Assembly (NCBI GenBank): GCA_035578155.1
Contig: JAPWDM010000015.1
Span: 2,958,501 to 3,022,500, forward strand
Source: Brachynemurus nebulosus
Taxonomy: Eukaryota > Arthropoda > Insecta > Neuroptera > Myrmeleontidae
Length of the DNA: 64,000 nucleotides
Reading direction: 5' to 3'
Made by a program: the position numbers and the translations under genes. Of this stretch, positions 53,024-63,920 are shown piece after piece (position 1 is the stretch's first letter; every line of letters starts with the position of its first letter). The notes beneath the pieces are model-generated. The model saw nothing but the letters and a program-made list of their open reading frames with translations. It searched no databases and was not told the origin of the DNA.

Positions 53024-53112
53024 AGCCACAACGCGTTGTGGCTGTTTTTATAAGTGCCACAATACGAATTTCGCGTTGTGGTTGATTTCAAATAACCACA
53101 ACGCGTTGTGGT
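53024..53112. repeat. Perfect palindromes around CCACAACGCGTTGTGG
   Basis: AGCCACAACGCGTTGTGGCT (53024-53043, 20 bp) and ACCACAACGCGTTGTGGT (53095-53112, 18 bp) are perfect palindromes 71 bases apart. Half-copies (accacgttgcgctgtgg, gcgttgtgg) lie between 52995 and 53083. Confidence 0.97.
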
Positions 53113-53334
53113 CGATTTTTTCGCTCAATGAGCAATTTCGATCTTTGAGCGTAACATATATACAGAATTTTTTGTCTGAATTTTTTTATGCATGTTTCCA
53201 AAAATTTTAACACATTCATTATTCACAAATTTATTTATGAGTAGGTTCATATTGCTTCTTTACAAAAGCATGTTATCATTATTCGTTTATATTTACCATT
53301 AGAAATTTATCACAAGATTGATCATTGAAAAAGA

Positions 53335-54012
53335 TTCCAGAACATTCTTTTTGAAAATCAACAAACGCATCAAAAAACCGATTTGATCATTAGAGTGGTC
53401 ATCCAGAAAGAGGCTAAACAGTGAAATTTGACAAAAGTTCTAGAATATTCTATTCAGTAGCAAGCAAAAATATGGAAATATCGACTTCAACATGGGATTG
53501 ATAATCGAATAAATATGTTAAACAGCGATATTTAACAAAAGTTCTCGAACATTCTATTGGCAACCAACAAAAATATTGAAAAATTAACTTCTAAAACATT
53601 TGTCTAATTGTGCACTTTGGCCTCTTTTCTGAACACCAGCTCAATGATGAAGGCGGTATTTTGTTTTCTTTGCTGGTTAATGAATAGAACATTCTGGAAC
53701 ACTTGTCAAAGTGAAGTATCTGGCCTCTCTTTCTGTAACAAATCTGATGGTACAATCGGTTTTTTGATATCTTTGCTCACTGATAGAGAACATTCTAGAA
53801 CATTCTAGAACAATGTGGTATTTAGCCTCTCTTTCGATAACAAATCCAATGACGCAACCGGTTTTTTCATATCTATGCTAGTTAAGGAATAGAATATTCG
53901 AGAATTTTTATCAACTGTCCTTACTTGGCGTCTTTTACAATGACCAATGCAATGGTGAAGTCAGGTCAATATTTTAATATCTTTGCCGATTTCTGTATAG
54001 AATGTTCAGGAA
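53335..54012. repeat. Roughly 104-bp-period array with heat-shock elements
   Basis: Seven perfect heat-shock elements (three or more alternating nGAAn/nTTCn units) start at 53335, 53438, 53542, 53687, 53788, 53892 and 54000. The one at 53788-53810 has five units. Spacing is 101-108 bases except one gap of 145. Surrounding sequence repeats phrases such as cctctctttc-taacaaatc and ggttttttgatatctttgct. Confidence 0.88.
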
Positions 54013-54189
54013 CTATGTCTCTGATTTTAGTATTTTAATTTTTCAGCTGTTACGTTCCGCACGTAAAATTATTTACAAAATTGCATTAAATTCAAACAAA
54101 GGGAAAAATTTTATAAAAATAATTTTTTATAATAAACTTAATTCGATACGCCACTATACGCCACTATTCGGTACCTACATATAATTAAT

Positions 54190-54730
54190 TCTGTTCGATC
54201 AAAATAATTCCGAACGAGTTAGATATTATTCATTTTCGAACGATAATTTATCAGTTGTCAGATCTGATTTAGAGGGAAGATGTGGTTATAAAAACTTGGG
54301 TTGATTAACCGAAATCCCTTTTTCTATTTATCTCGTGCGACGTTCGGAGCTGCAAAACAGGGGGACTACGTTATTTAACCAAGCAATACGATATCAGTCC
54401 AGGAATTGTGTCTTTGGAAATCAGTAACCAACGCCCTTAATTATTCGAACTTGAGTATAATGGAGCACTGATGTATGGAACTTGGTTGGAATGATGACCG
54501 TTACCGTGACTGCCGCTTAGACTCTGCATCTTTCAATAGGCATAATCGTTTTCCCAACTGCTGGATTAGCGAGATAAGTGTTATTTCAATTTTAATTCCA
54601 CCATCTTTTCCTTTGTGAATAGTTGCATTTGATTACGTAACTACGAACTAACTTTATACTTCAATGCCCAGTGCTTTTGAACTTCCTTTTGGTGTACTGC
54701 TTGACTTTTTAAGTGCTAATCATTTTTGCT
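54190..54730. other. No gene seen
   Basis: Mixed-composition sequence without a convincing frame. No repeats recognised. Confidence 0.45.
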
Positions 54731-54734
54731 TAGG

Positions 54735-55592
54735 GGGGGGGGGGTAAGGTTTTTAAACTTTTTTTTTTTGCATTTTTTTTTTTAATTTTTTTTCTGAATG
54801 TACAACATGTCGAGCGTGTTGTGTCAAAATTTCAAGTAAATCCGAGCAAAACTAATGAAGATACAGCGTTTCAAGCGACCGGCCCTCATGCTCGATTTTT
54901 ATACTTGCCTGGTAACTGCGCGACGCGCCTACCTGCTAAGTATAAAATTTAATTTTATACTTAGAAATCTTATACAAAACAAATACTTACTATAATTACC
55001 CGCGTAAGTATAAAAAATTATATCATTTTATTGATGCTTAGTTTTGGATTTTTGAGTATAAAAAACTTTAAATCCATTTTCTCGCAAACAACATTTTTGA
55101 AGTTCGTGAACATCATAACTCAAAACCTACTTCACCAATTTAAATCAACAGGTAATCAGGTCGAGTTTTTTTTTTGCTATTTTTTTCCAGTTTGTAATAA
55201 CAAATTAACCGAAATTTTTAGCAAAAAATGCGTTTTTCACCTCAAATTGCTGCTAAAAATAAAAAAAATAGAAAAAATGCAAAAAACTCTTCCTGACTCC
55301 CTAGGGAAACATATCGCCTTTTAAACGCATTTGGATTTTTTTGTCTCGGATGATCCGGTACCAAGTTATGATGTTCACCGCAAAACAACTTTTTTTCGAG
55401 GCGCCTCCGAAAATTCGCTGTCACGGACTTATTTATCGATATTTGTAATTGATAATTTTTTCAAAGATACTTCAGATGTTATACTATAACGTGTATATGA
55501 GCCAACATTACTCATATCTCCAAAAAAAAAAAAAAAAAAATCATGAAAATATGCCTTTTTTTCGCTTTTAAAACCTTACCCCCCCTTAACAA
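54735..55592. repeat. Inverted-repeat element, 0.86 kb
   Basis: Ends ttaggggggggggggtaagg-tttttaaa and the complement ttttaaaaccttacccccccttaa, each followed inward by long T or A runs. Possibly a MITE; target duplication is unclear because of the homopolymers. Confidence 0.5.
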
Positions 55593-55599
55593 AGTTTGC

Positions 55600-56020
55600 T
55601 TTCCATAATTTGTACGTCTACCCTATCTATTTTGTTAATTAATTTATTTTAACTAAAAGATTGCTATGTAATTTTCTTTCGCACAATTGAAATTGTTTGT
55701 TTTTTTGTAGCTAAAATTTACATTAACGGCTTACCTAATCAATATTATCTAAAAAAATTACTTAAATCGAACTGAATGAAACAATTTGTTAATCTTGTAT
55801 TCAATTTTCTCATTTAACTAATTTTCTTTTGCTAACACTTGTCACCTTTTCTTAATTTTCTATTTGTATTGCAGTTGTATGTCGTAGAAAACTAAACAAT
55901 TCTATTTTTTTTTTTTTTTTGTATATTTTTAAAATTACGTTTATCTAACTATCTAATTTTTTATTGTTGAATTGTTTGGATTTCAATGGGACTTATTGTT
56001 GTATTTAACTAATGTTTACC
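55600..56020. other. AT-rich, no gene seen
   Basis: Low-complexity sequence with a T run at 55905-55920. Nothing supported. Confidence 0.5.
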
Positions 56021-56069
56021 TAAGTAGAAGAGCTGTCCGGGTACGGCCCAACGGTTGTCTCAACAGTTT

Positions 56070-56680
56070 GGGTACATCCTGACGCAAGATGTACCCAGTA
56101 CATCCTGACGCAAGATGTATCCAAATTTTTGAGACACACTGTACCTCGTATGTGGATTGACCTTTGACCCGGCACGTACCGAGTACATGTATTTAAAATT
56201 TGTTGTTGACATTTGACCCCCACACTCGCTCATACTGTTGGCCTTGAAATTCCAAGGACATGAGCCATCAAGCAATTTCGACAAAATAAATTCAAGTTAA
56301 CCCATTATGCGTCATCACTATTTAGTCGTCACAATTTGGTTTTGTGTTAACCGATTACCAGCCAGCACTAACGTAGTTTTTGAATGCAAACCTAACGCAT
56401 GCGTAGACTGAATTTAAGTACACGACGCATGCGCAGACTGAATTTTAGGTTACAATTTGATAGCTGGGGTACACTACCGCGTCAAAAATGTGGGGATACC
56501 CTAACTCGGGGGTGGCCCCAAACTTCAAACTTTTGACACCGTACTGTACTTAAATTTTTGGTACACTACCGCGTCAAAAATGTGGGGATACCCCAACTCG
56601 GGGGTGGCCCCAAACTTTTGACACCGTACTGTACTTAAATTTTTGGTACACTGCCGTGTCAAAAGTGCGGGCCCCTCTGA
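56070..56680. repeat. Short and 110-120-bp tandem repeats
   Basis: gtacatcctgacgcaagatgta occurs twice at 56073-56119. From 56468 a unit with actaccgcgtcaaaaatgtg, gggataccc and cgggggtggccccaaact repeats about 2.5 times to 56670. Near 56390-56440 acgcatgcgcagactgaatt is also repeated. Function unknown. Confidence 0.85.
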
Positions 56681-56699
56681 CCAAAAAGGTGTCCGATTA

Positions 56700-57960
56700 C
56701 TTTTTGAAGTGTACTGTGCTTATTACGTGTAAACCTTGAACCTCACTTAACTGCGCCATCTTAAACGAAAATCGGTAGGCCGCTAAATTTTGTGTGGGGC
56801 ACTGTACCAAGCGCTAGAATTTAAAATCAGACTCCGGGGTCTAGATTTCTGACCGCTACTAAGGGGATTTTTTGTATATTTAACCTTGGAAAATTCCAGG
56901 AATTTTTATCAGTTTTAAAATAAACAAACAACCAATAATTAAATGTTTGTTTTAGTTGAATTATGATCATATGACTCATATAAGGAGTTTTTTTGGTATA
57001 AGAAAGATGACGTCATGGAATGTTAATGAGTTAAAAAATTGTTTAGTAAAAAATATCACCCATTGTAGGCCTCAAGCAAGAAATTACTTTTATCAGTTTT
57101 AATACTTTAACATTTAACCTACAGAGACCAATTTTTTAGTTAACTTACAAAAGTTCTTGAAATTTTAACAAGTTACAAAAAATATTACTTCTTATGGTGC
57201 ACAACATTTTAGAATTTGACTGTAGCACAAAACTTTCTATATCAAACGAAAATTATCTGAAATAATTCAGTATATACATATGCATAGACTCTGTATATTA
57301 AAAATATTTTATGTATACACTGTATATTGAGAATAAGAAAGAAAATTTGTATATAATTTTAATTTTTACGAATACTAATAAACGAATTGTATAACCATTT
57401 ATGAATAAGTATTAAATCTAAATATAAAATAATCTATCAGTATTGAAACAAACTTTGCTTAGTTTGCAAAAAATTAAATGTTTGTATAACATTTTAATAC
57501 TGATATATATGAGTATACAAATTATGTATTTTAACCAGTATAAAAATTCAAAATTTTTTGGTTTTAAATTATTATAAACACGTTGCTTAATATAAAAATT
57601 ACAACAGCTCATTGAGTTGCTAAATTTTTATAGATTAGTGTCTATATTAGAAAATTCACATGAAAAATCAAAAATTTTGAATATATAAATATAAAATAGT
57701 ATTAACACACATATGTAATATACATACGCATATATAACGGGTGTATATTTAATGTTTTAATGAATGTTTTCATATACAGGCTGTATCATTGTAAATATCA
57801 TTAGATTTTTTTTTCAATACTTTTATAAGTTAACGAAAGAAACTTCTTGCTGTAAAAAATAGGGGAATTCAGGGTAACAATTAAATAAAACGCACATAAT
57901 TTTTTTTTTAATTTTATTTATAGAATATGTATACAGAAAAATAAAATTGCTTAAATCTAT
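56700..57960. other. AT-rich intergenic stretch
   Basis: No gene supported. Contains one atgacgtcatgga site near 57006 and long AT-rich runs. The 3' side of the gene at 57971-58456 lies at its right edge. Confidence 0.5.
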
Positions 57961-57970
57961 ATATTAAAAT

Positions 57971-58456
57971 CTATTTATTTTCCATATAAAAATTTTTTAA
58001 AAGAATACAATTTTCTAATGAACAAATTTTATCTGAATGAAGCATACAGCGTCTTGAATAATATTTATCTCGCGGAATGGAAATCTTCGGTACATCAAAT
58101 ATTTCTTCCAAATTCAAAATCCACGGCTGGTGTTCGGTGTCATCAAATAGATTTGAAATCCATTTCTTCTTTTCACCACCCTTGACGTATATGACATCAT
58201 ACTTCTTTAATACAGGTTTCAATATGGTATGAAGTTTTTTGTACGGAATAAATCCATACGACCAAGGTATCCCATGCCAATTTCGGCAAAGCCAACGGGC
58301 TACTCGTTGATATTTCTTCGGCAACTCGTTGAAATCAAACGGTGCGTCGAATATAAGATGTAATATATCATCTGAATTTTCTGCAGCAATACCACCTTCT
58401 TTAAAATAAAATTCGTTGTTAGCTCCTTGATAGCCTTGTATGTCAAGAAACGCCAT
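57971..58456 (-). CDS. Putative RNase H/DnaQ-fold-like protein, diverged copy
   Basis: 161 residues, intact. It starts MAFLDIQGYQGANNEFYFKE and keeps FDAPFDFNELPKKYQRVARW, VIYVKGGEKKKWI and a C-terminal RRCMLHSDKICSLENC with Cys/His spacing suggestive of a metal site. It is clearly the same family as 33096 and 41157 but diverged, so it comes from another element. A TATATAAAG box near 58500 (minus strand) and tcagtt near 58482 give a plausible promoter. Confidence 0.65.
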   Translation of the reverse strand: MAFLDIQGYQGANNEFYFKEGGIAAENSDDILHLIFDAPFDFNELPKKYQRVARWLCRNWHGIPWSYGFIPYKKLHTILKPVLKKYDVIYVKGGEKKKWISNLFDDTEHQPWILNLEEIFDVPKISIPRDKYYSRRCMLHSDKICSLENCILLKNFYMENK

Positions 58457-58970
58457 TTTTTACCGCCGCCGTAGAACTGAAATTATTCACACAATCCACA
58501 ACTTTATATAGAATAACTAAAAGTGTTGGGGGTAGTTAGTTAATTTGTGGAATATATTCGAAAATGACATCATGAACTAAAGTGGCTATTGCTAGTTTAC
58601 CATCAAATTACAAACTGTTAATAATATTTAGCACATTGGTGAGTACCAGGTTCTTTTCACTTTAAGACCTAGTGATTTAAGGAATGCTAAATTTTCAGGT
58701 GAAATGTGTTGTTGCTTAAAAGTTTTACGTTTAATAATCCTAGGTTTCGAAAGTCCTTTGCTAGGTTGTCTAGCGGTGAACTGCGCTGAACTGTAAATTA
58801 ACATGGTTCCAAAATGTAATTGTTTACCACGAAAGTATAATTTTCGGCGAAAGAGATGTTAACTCTTTAACAACCACCGGTAAATAGATAATATTTTATG
58901 TGAGTTCAACTATTTTATACCCTTCAACCATGATAAGGTGTATGAGCTGGAGTATAACTCAGCAAATTAT
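58457..58970. other. Promoter side of 57971 gene and unassigned sequence
   Basis: Apart from the TATA box near 58500 and an atgacatcatga site near 58565, a degenerate open stretch on the minus strand (58640-58750) may be a gene relic, resembling the small virion-block protein in composition. Not strong enough to call. Confidence 0.35.
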
Positions 58971-58972
58971 AT

Positions 58973-59130
58973 AGCGGTGGTGACGTAACACACAAATGCG
59001 GTGGTTGTGTTGCGGTTGTGGCAGTTGTGTGGTGGTGGCGGTGGTATGTGTGGCGGTGGCGGTGTTTGTGTGGCGGTTGTGTGGTGGCGGCGGTGGTGTT
59101 TGTGTGGTGGTGGTGGGGTGGCAGCAGTGT
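58973..59130. repeat. GTG/GGC-rich minisatellite
   Basis: Repeats of gtggcggtggcggtgtttgt and related units. Open frames across it on both strands encode only Gly/Val/Cys or His/Pro runs. Confidence 0.95.
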
Positions 59131-59240
59131 TTGCGGCTGAAGTGAACAACTTTATCATTAATTCAATCGAAGCAGCAATTTACTGTAGACAATGAATCGG
59201 TGGTGACATCTCGCGGTGTTTGTTGAACGCAATATCTAAA

Positions 59241-60106
59241 TTAATCATCATAATAATCGCCAGCATCTTCTTTATCAGTTTCATCCAAATAATCACCTAC
59301 TGGCTCAATAACATGAGCCTTTTGAAGTTCACGAAGTATAGAGAATATTTCTTGACCGACAGTAGTTTCTCTTAAAGCATCTAACTCTTCGATTAAAGCT
59401 TCACTTTCGTCAACGTTAAACAAGATGTTTTTATTTTCCTCTAAACTCCGAATTACATTGAGTATTTTTTCACCAGTCTCTGAAGTCTCGTATAAACGTC
59501 GTAATTCATCTGTTAAAGTATTAGGATTATGCCAGTATTTTATTTTTTCGATTGCCCATTAGCATTTTCCGAACCGTTGTGTTTGATACGCTTAGCAAGT
59601 AGTTCTTAGTCCGTTGAATTGACTGGACGTTTTATTGCTATTCGTTCATTAGAATCCTCACCTTTATTTTGAGTTTCTTTGATTAATAAAATATCCAAAA
59701 GAGTTTGCAGAGCTGTAGTTAACTTGGGAATGGTAACAGTTCCACTATCAGAAGTGGTTAAAACCCTGTTATTAGACTCATCGTTGGGTGTGTAAACATT
59801 ATTTTGATTTCTTAAATTATTAAATTTAGTTTGAATTGCTTTTGATGCAGCTTTAATTCTTTGTTCAAGTGGATTGACCCTTTCTTCAACTTTATTGTTT
59901 AGAAATTCATCACCAACATCATTCCTCCCGGTATCATAACTAGATAAGTCATCAGCCGTGTCTAATGTTTGTCTTTTTAGCGGATCAAGAGAGTAACTAT
60001 TTTCAAACGTTTTTGGTGAAAATTCCCGCATATGTGTATCTCTTACATGATGTGAAAGAGAATCTTTCCGCGAGAAGCTTTTATAGCACTGCGTACACTC
60101 AAACAT
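59241..60106 (-). pseudogene. C2H2 zinc-finger protein with DUF8207-type C-terminus
   Basis: Starts MFECTQCYKSFSRKDSLSHH, a C2H2 finger. A helical basic segment (PLEQRIKAASKAIQTKFNNL) follows, similar to the start of the DUF8207-like proteins. After a stop at 59606-59608 and a one-base shift in an A run near 59548, the sequence continues as a helical C-terminus (EELDALRETTVGQEIFSILR, ELQKAHVIEP) matching the end of the 30181 gene. It appears to be a broken gene of an older Maverick lineage: DNA-binding finger plus the shared C-terminal module. Confidence 0.65.
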
Positions 60107-60365
60107 TATAATAGATGTGTAAAGCTCAACTAGTCTCACAAGATTAATTCAGAATTGTGTTAGCGATTACTTATATACTCCACCACCACCACCACCACAT
60201 CTGAGTTGCTCATTTTACTCCATGAAGTAGCGGTTGACATCCAGCTTATACATTTTGCCCCCATTACGCTCTTTCGATTCGGAAATTAGTTCAGAAAAAT
60301 GAATGAAAAGCTATATGCAAGTGTCAGGTGACCACATATCTACTCAACACCAACATTAAAATACT

Positions 60366-60418
60366 TGCTCCTGAATATAGGCAATTACACTGCGTTGCCA
60401 ACTGGCCCCATACCTACT
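60366..60418. repeat. 53-nt dispersed block, copy 3
   Basis: Differs from copy 1 at one position (ccaactggcc). Flanked by acattaaaatact on the left and gtattaaaattc on the right. It lies outside the 14-47 kb composite. Confidence 0.95.
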
Positions 60419-60640
60419 AAGAGTCGTATTAAAATTCAAGATATAATTTGAGGATTTTAATACGTTGTAAAATAAGAACAATATAAGAATTTACACGTAA
60501 AATAATTTATTTTTTAATAAAATAGACGTTTACAATATTAAAATTAAAAAGTAAATCAATTCATTTTCACATCTGACAGTTTCCTTAATCTTACACCAAA
60601 CATCATACATGTGATAGCTATTTACTAAATTCAACAATAT

Positions 60641-60871
60641 CTAAAAACCATTAGAATCAGTTCCTTTATATGTAATAAAATATTGTCCTGTACGTAAACA
60701 TTCCATGGTCTGCTCATCCAAATCCGCGAATCGTTTTGGAAGGAACACTTGAGCATCTGCAATTCCCACCGCAACCGCTAACCCATATCGAGTTTCCATG
60801 CGTCGTACGTTGAGAATTTTCCACGTTTCATACGGTTTGAACGTAGATAGCGATTTGAATGGCAAGTTCAA
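60641..60871 (-). CDS. Small putative OB-fold-like protein, diverged short form
   Basis: 76 residues: FKPYETWKILNVRRMETRYG, a strand, VFLPKRFADLDEQTMECL and FITYKG. Same pattern as the 24674 protein. A longer upstream frame overlaps its start in another phase, so the true N-terminus is uncertain. The motif tgagttgctcattttac occurs upstream (about 61068) and again at about 60200, before the zinc-finger gene. Confidence 0.6.
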   Translation of the reverse strand: MNLPFKSLSTFKPYETWKILNVRRMETRYGLAVAVGIADAQVFLPKRFADLDEQTMECLRTGQYFITYKGTDSNGF

Positions 60872-61436
60872 GTTTATTCAACTTCTCCAAAACTGGATCC
60901 ATTGTTTCATCAGTGGCAGTAAAAGTGGTCCACAGGTCACTTATACTTAACACCGTATTGTTCAGACATTTTGCCAATACACTGCCAATTTCTGTTTCAG
61001 CATGTCGCTTAAATATTTTATGAGTTGCCACCACAAATACCACCACCACCACCACCCCGACACAACTATAAAATTTGAGTTGCTCATTTTACCCCACCGA
61101 TATATTTATTCCCACACAGCTACAAATTAAGTTACTCTGAAGTAACCACACCTTCATATGAACAGTGTTTATACACCACAACCAATGGAAAATATCAAAT
61201 AAACACTAACACATATTTATAATTATATGGCCGGCAATGTAATGAGGTATAATGCATATTTTGAGTATTCAACAAAAATTTTAGATATACCGCTGATTAA
61301 CAGGTATTGGCCAATTCCACTGTTACTCAAAATATACATTATGCCTCATTGCTAAATAAATGCTAACGTTAGTTTGAGTAACCGTGTAATTGGTTAATAC
61401 CTATTATGTGGTAATCAGATGATTGATTTTACTAAA

Positions 61437-61625
61437 TTATTTGCAATTGCAGCGGCTTTTACATGTGGTACAGTTTATATAATTGCAAACACAGTTTGGA
61501 AATGGCATCATACATCGTTTACAACACATGCAAATTCGTTTTTCGTTTCGACACCTATCACAATACTCGTAGAAGGCACACTTACACTGTGACGGTTGAA
61601 ATTTACAAATACCACCAATCGGCAT
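61437..61625 (-). CDS. Cysteine-rich small protein, 62 aa
   Basis: From the Met of MPIGGICKFQPSQCKC (the frame is open 32 codons further upstream). It contains 15 Cys in pairs such as CDRC, CMCCKRC, CVC and CKSRCNC, so it is probably zinc-binding, and has no signal peptide. No family recognised. Its strand and position suggest that it belongs to the 58-62 kb accessory cluster. Confidence 0.5.
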   Translation of the reverse strand: MPIGGICKFQPSQCKCAFYEYCDRCRNEKRICMCCKRCMMPFPNCVCNYINCTTCKSRCNCK

Positions 61626-61949
61626 GTTCCTGTTATTGTTTACCTTCTGGAACTTAACCAACAAATGACATGCGGTTAATAATTCAGTTGTATTTATAGT
61701 ATTTTGACTGAAATATTCCAATATTTTATCTAAAATCGATATTTAATAATCTACCAGGATAAGAGGAGCTTCAACAAATTGAATATCTACGACCATCACT
61801 TTGCAATAATTATGATAATCCTCCGAGTTATGAATTTTCACTGCCATACTGTATAAAAATACGATGTATGTGATACTTCTAAAAACATATTTCACAACAC
61901 ACCCTATATACATATTTATAAATTGGTAATACATTACTATGATATGCAC

Positions 61950-62735
61950 ACGTATATATGTACATATCTAAATGAATACATATTGGTAAACTATTTAGCT
62001 AATCATTAAATATGTTTTTAGAAGTATCATATATGTACATACATCACTTCTTCATACATTCTTGATTTCAATGTTAAATAAACAACATATTAATTAATCT
62101 CTTAACAATATGTAAATATTAAAACACATTCATTTCAATCAATTTCTTTTTCAGAGAAATTTTTTAAAAAAGATTAATAAAACAATTTTATTGATTCAAA
62201 ATTCTCAAATCTCTAATAACTATGCTTACTTTAAGATAAATAAATTCTATCTATATACATTGAATTTTTAAAAAATGGTTAAAAAAACAAAAAAAATTTT
62301 GACAAAATAAAAAAAGCTAATTTACAGCTTTCTGCAATTTTAGCTTGAAACTTTATAATATATCCTAAAATAAAGCTACTTGCTCAAATACACGGATCAG
62401 ATGTTTACAATATTAAGTGACTATATGTATATTTTAAAAACCTAAATAAAATAATCACCTCGAAAAGATTTGTAGAGATACTGGTGTCTGAGTGTTAAAA
62501 TCAGAGAGAATCCAAGGTGTATCCTAAAAGCACTATATTAAAAGAAAAATCATAGTTAATATTGGATTTTCTAAGAGTTTAAAAAGTTGAGATACTGATT
62601 GCTCCAAAAGCTTGAATACATACATACATATTGCTATATTTGTAAAAAGGACTGTTGTAAAAGAAATTTAAAAAAAAAATTAAAATATTAATAAAAATAT
62701 GTTCACTATACATATTTATTTATCCAAATTAGTAG
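61950..62735. other. AT-rich, no gene seen
   Basis: Contains an inverted pair gatactto-type block: tatgtgatacttctaaaaacatat (61866) and atatgtttttagaagtatcatatat (62008), arms of about 22 bases. No coding signal. Confidence 0.5.
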
Positions 62736-62739
62736 TGTG

Positions 62740-62965
62740 TTTTGGGGGCTACGGAGCCCACCACCTTATGGAAAATTAACATTGTACACCACACACCACC
62801 TTATGGAGAAATAACATAGCTATGCTGTGTAGATTGCCTATATTAATAAGTAATAATATTTAAAATAAATAAAATGCAGTCGGCTGGTGTATTCGATCTT
62901 TGGTACTTTATTTTACGAAGCGGGAGTGCTAACCACTACACTGTGACGTACACTGGCTCTGGATG
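62740..62965 (-). repeat. tRNA-headed SINE-like repeat
   Basis: On the minus strand, gtagtggttagcactcccgc (A-box-like) is followed about 40 bases later by agatcgaatac (B-box-like), the internal promoter arrangement of a tRNA. Then comes an unrelated body with two ccataaggtggtg units and ggctccgtagccccc. It fits a short tRNA-derived SINE; no clear target duplication was found. Confidence 0.55.
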
Positions 62966-63426
62966 TATTAAATGTCGAATGTATTCTAACAATTAACATT
63001 TTGATCTGTATGTTAATTAAGTGTACAAACATGTTTCAATCAACTTTCAAATAGGTTTTGCTCAAAGTTTTCCGTTCACGTGATTACATCATGTTATGTT
63101 ATTTACACATTTGTGTGAACCGGATATTTAACCATATGTATAAGATTAATTTTCCGATTGCATCATTTACTATTTAGGCTAGGCGTAACCTTGATTACAC
63201 ATATTAACATCACATGATTTTTCTAGAACAAATACTGGAAAATTCTTGTTTTAAGATCACATGTCTAAACAACGTGACTTTTATCTATATATACCCTTCA
63301 TTACTTACGAATTTTATAGTTATCTCCAAACTCTGCGAAACTCATCAGTTGTCCTTATCAGTTTAATTGTTGTGAAGAATTTGTACTGTTTAATTGTTGT
63401 AAAAAATTTAATTGTTGCTGTGAAAA

Positions 63427-63750
63427 ATGGAATTCAATACTTACCAAGCTGCTGTTGCTGCTGCTGCTACTGCTGCTCCTGTTCCTCAGCAAGATCGTGG
63501 TGTTACTATGGAATTGCTAAGACAATTGAATGAAACGGGAAAGGTGAAACCTTGGATTAAATTGGGTGACATGGTTATTAACAAGTTGTATAAAATTATC
63601 GGAATTAGACAATTACAGTCGAAATTTGATCCGACAAAAATGAAAACTGTTCTGGAGTTGGAAAATGGATATGTATCACTACCGATGAGATTCGACAATA
63701 TGGATAGGGTAGACCGGGGTCATTTGGGCAATGAAATTTGTACGAGGTAA
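63427..63750 (+). pseudogene. Small putative OB-fold-like protein, truncated by tandem repeat
   Basis: N-terminal Ala/Val/Gln region (AAVAAAATAAPVPQQ), then WIKLGDMVINKLYKIIGIRQ, QSKFDPTKMKTVLELENGYV and SLPMRFDNMD. The frame then enters a 106-bp tandem repeat and stops at 63750, losing the C-terminal strand. Preceded by aattgttgt repeats, as in the 48473 paralog. Confidence 0.6.
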
Positions 63751-63920
63751 TTTGAGCAACGATAAATAAAAATATAAAAACTTAAATATATATTATAAAT
63801 AAAAATTGTATACGGTAGACCGGGGTTATTTGGGCAATGAAATTTGTACGAGGTAATTTGAGCAACGATAAATATAAATATAAAAACTTAAATATATATT
63901 ATAAATAAAAATTGAATAAT
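63708..63920. repeat. 106-bp tandem repeat, two copies
   Basis: Units start ggtagaccggggt at 63708 and 63814 and contain catttgggcaatgaaatttg and tacgaggtaatttgagcaac. Near-identical. Confidence 0.95.

Noticed and set aside
58967..59195. Open frames across the GTG-rich block
   Set aside because: Low-complexity His/Pro or Gly/Val translations of a minisatellite on both strands.
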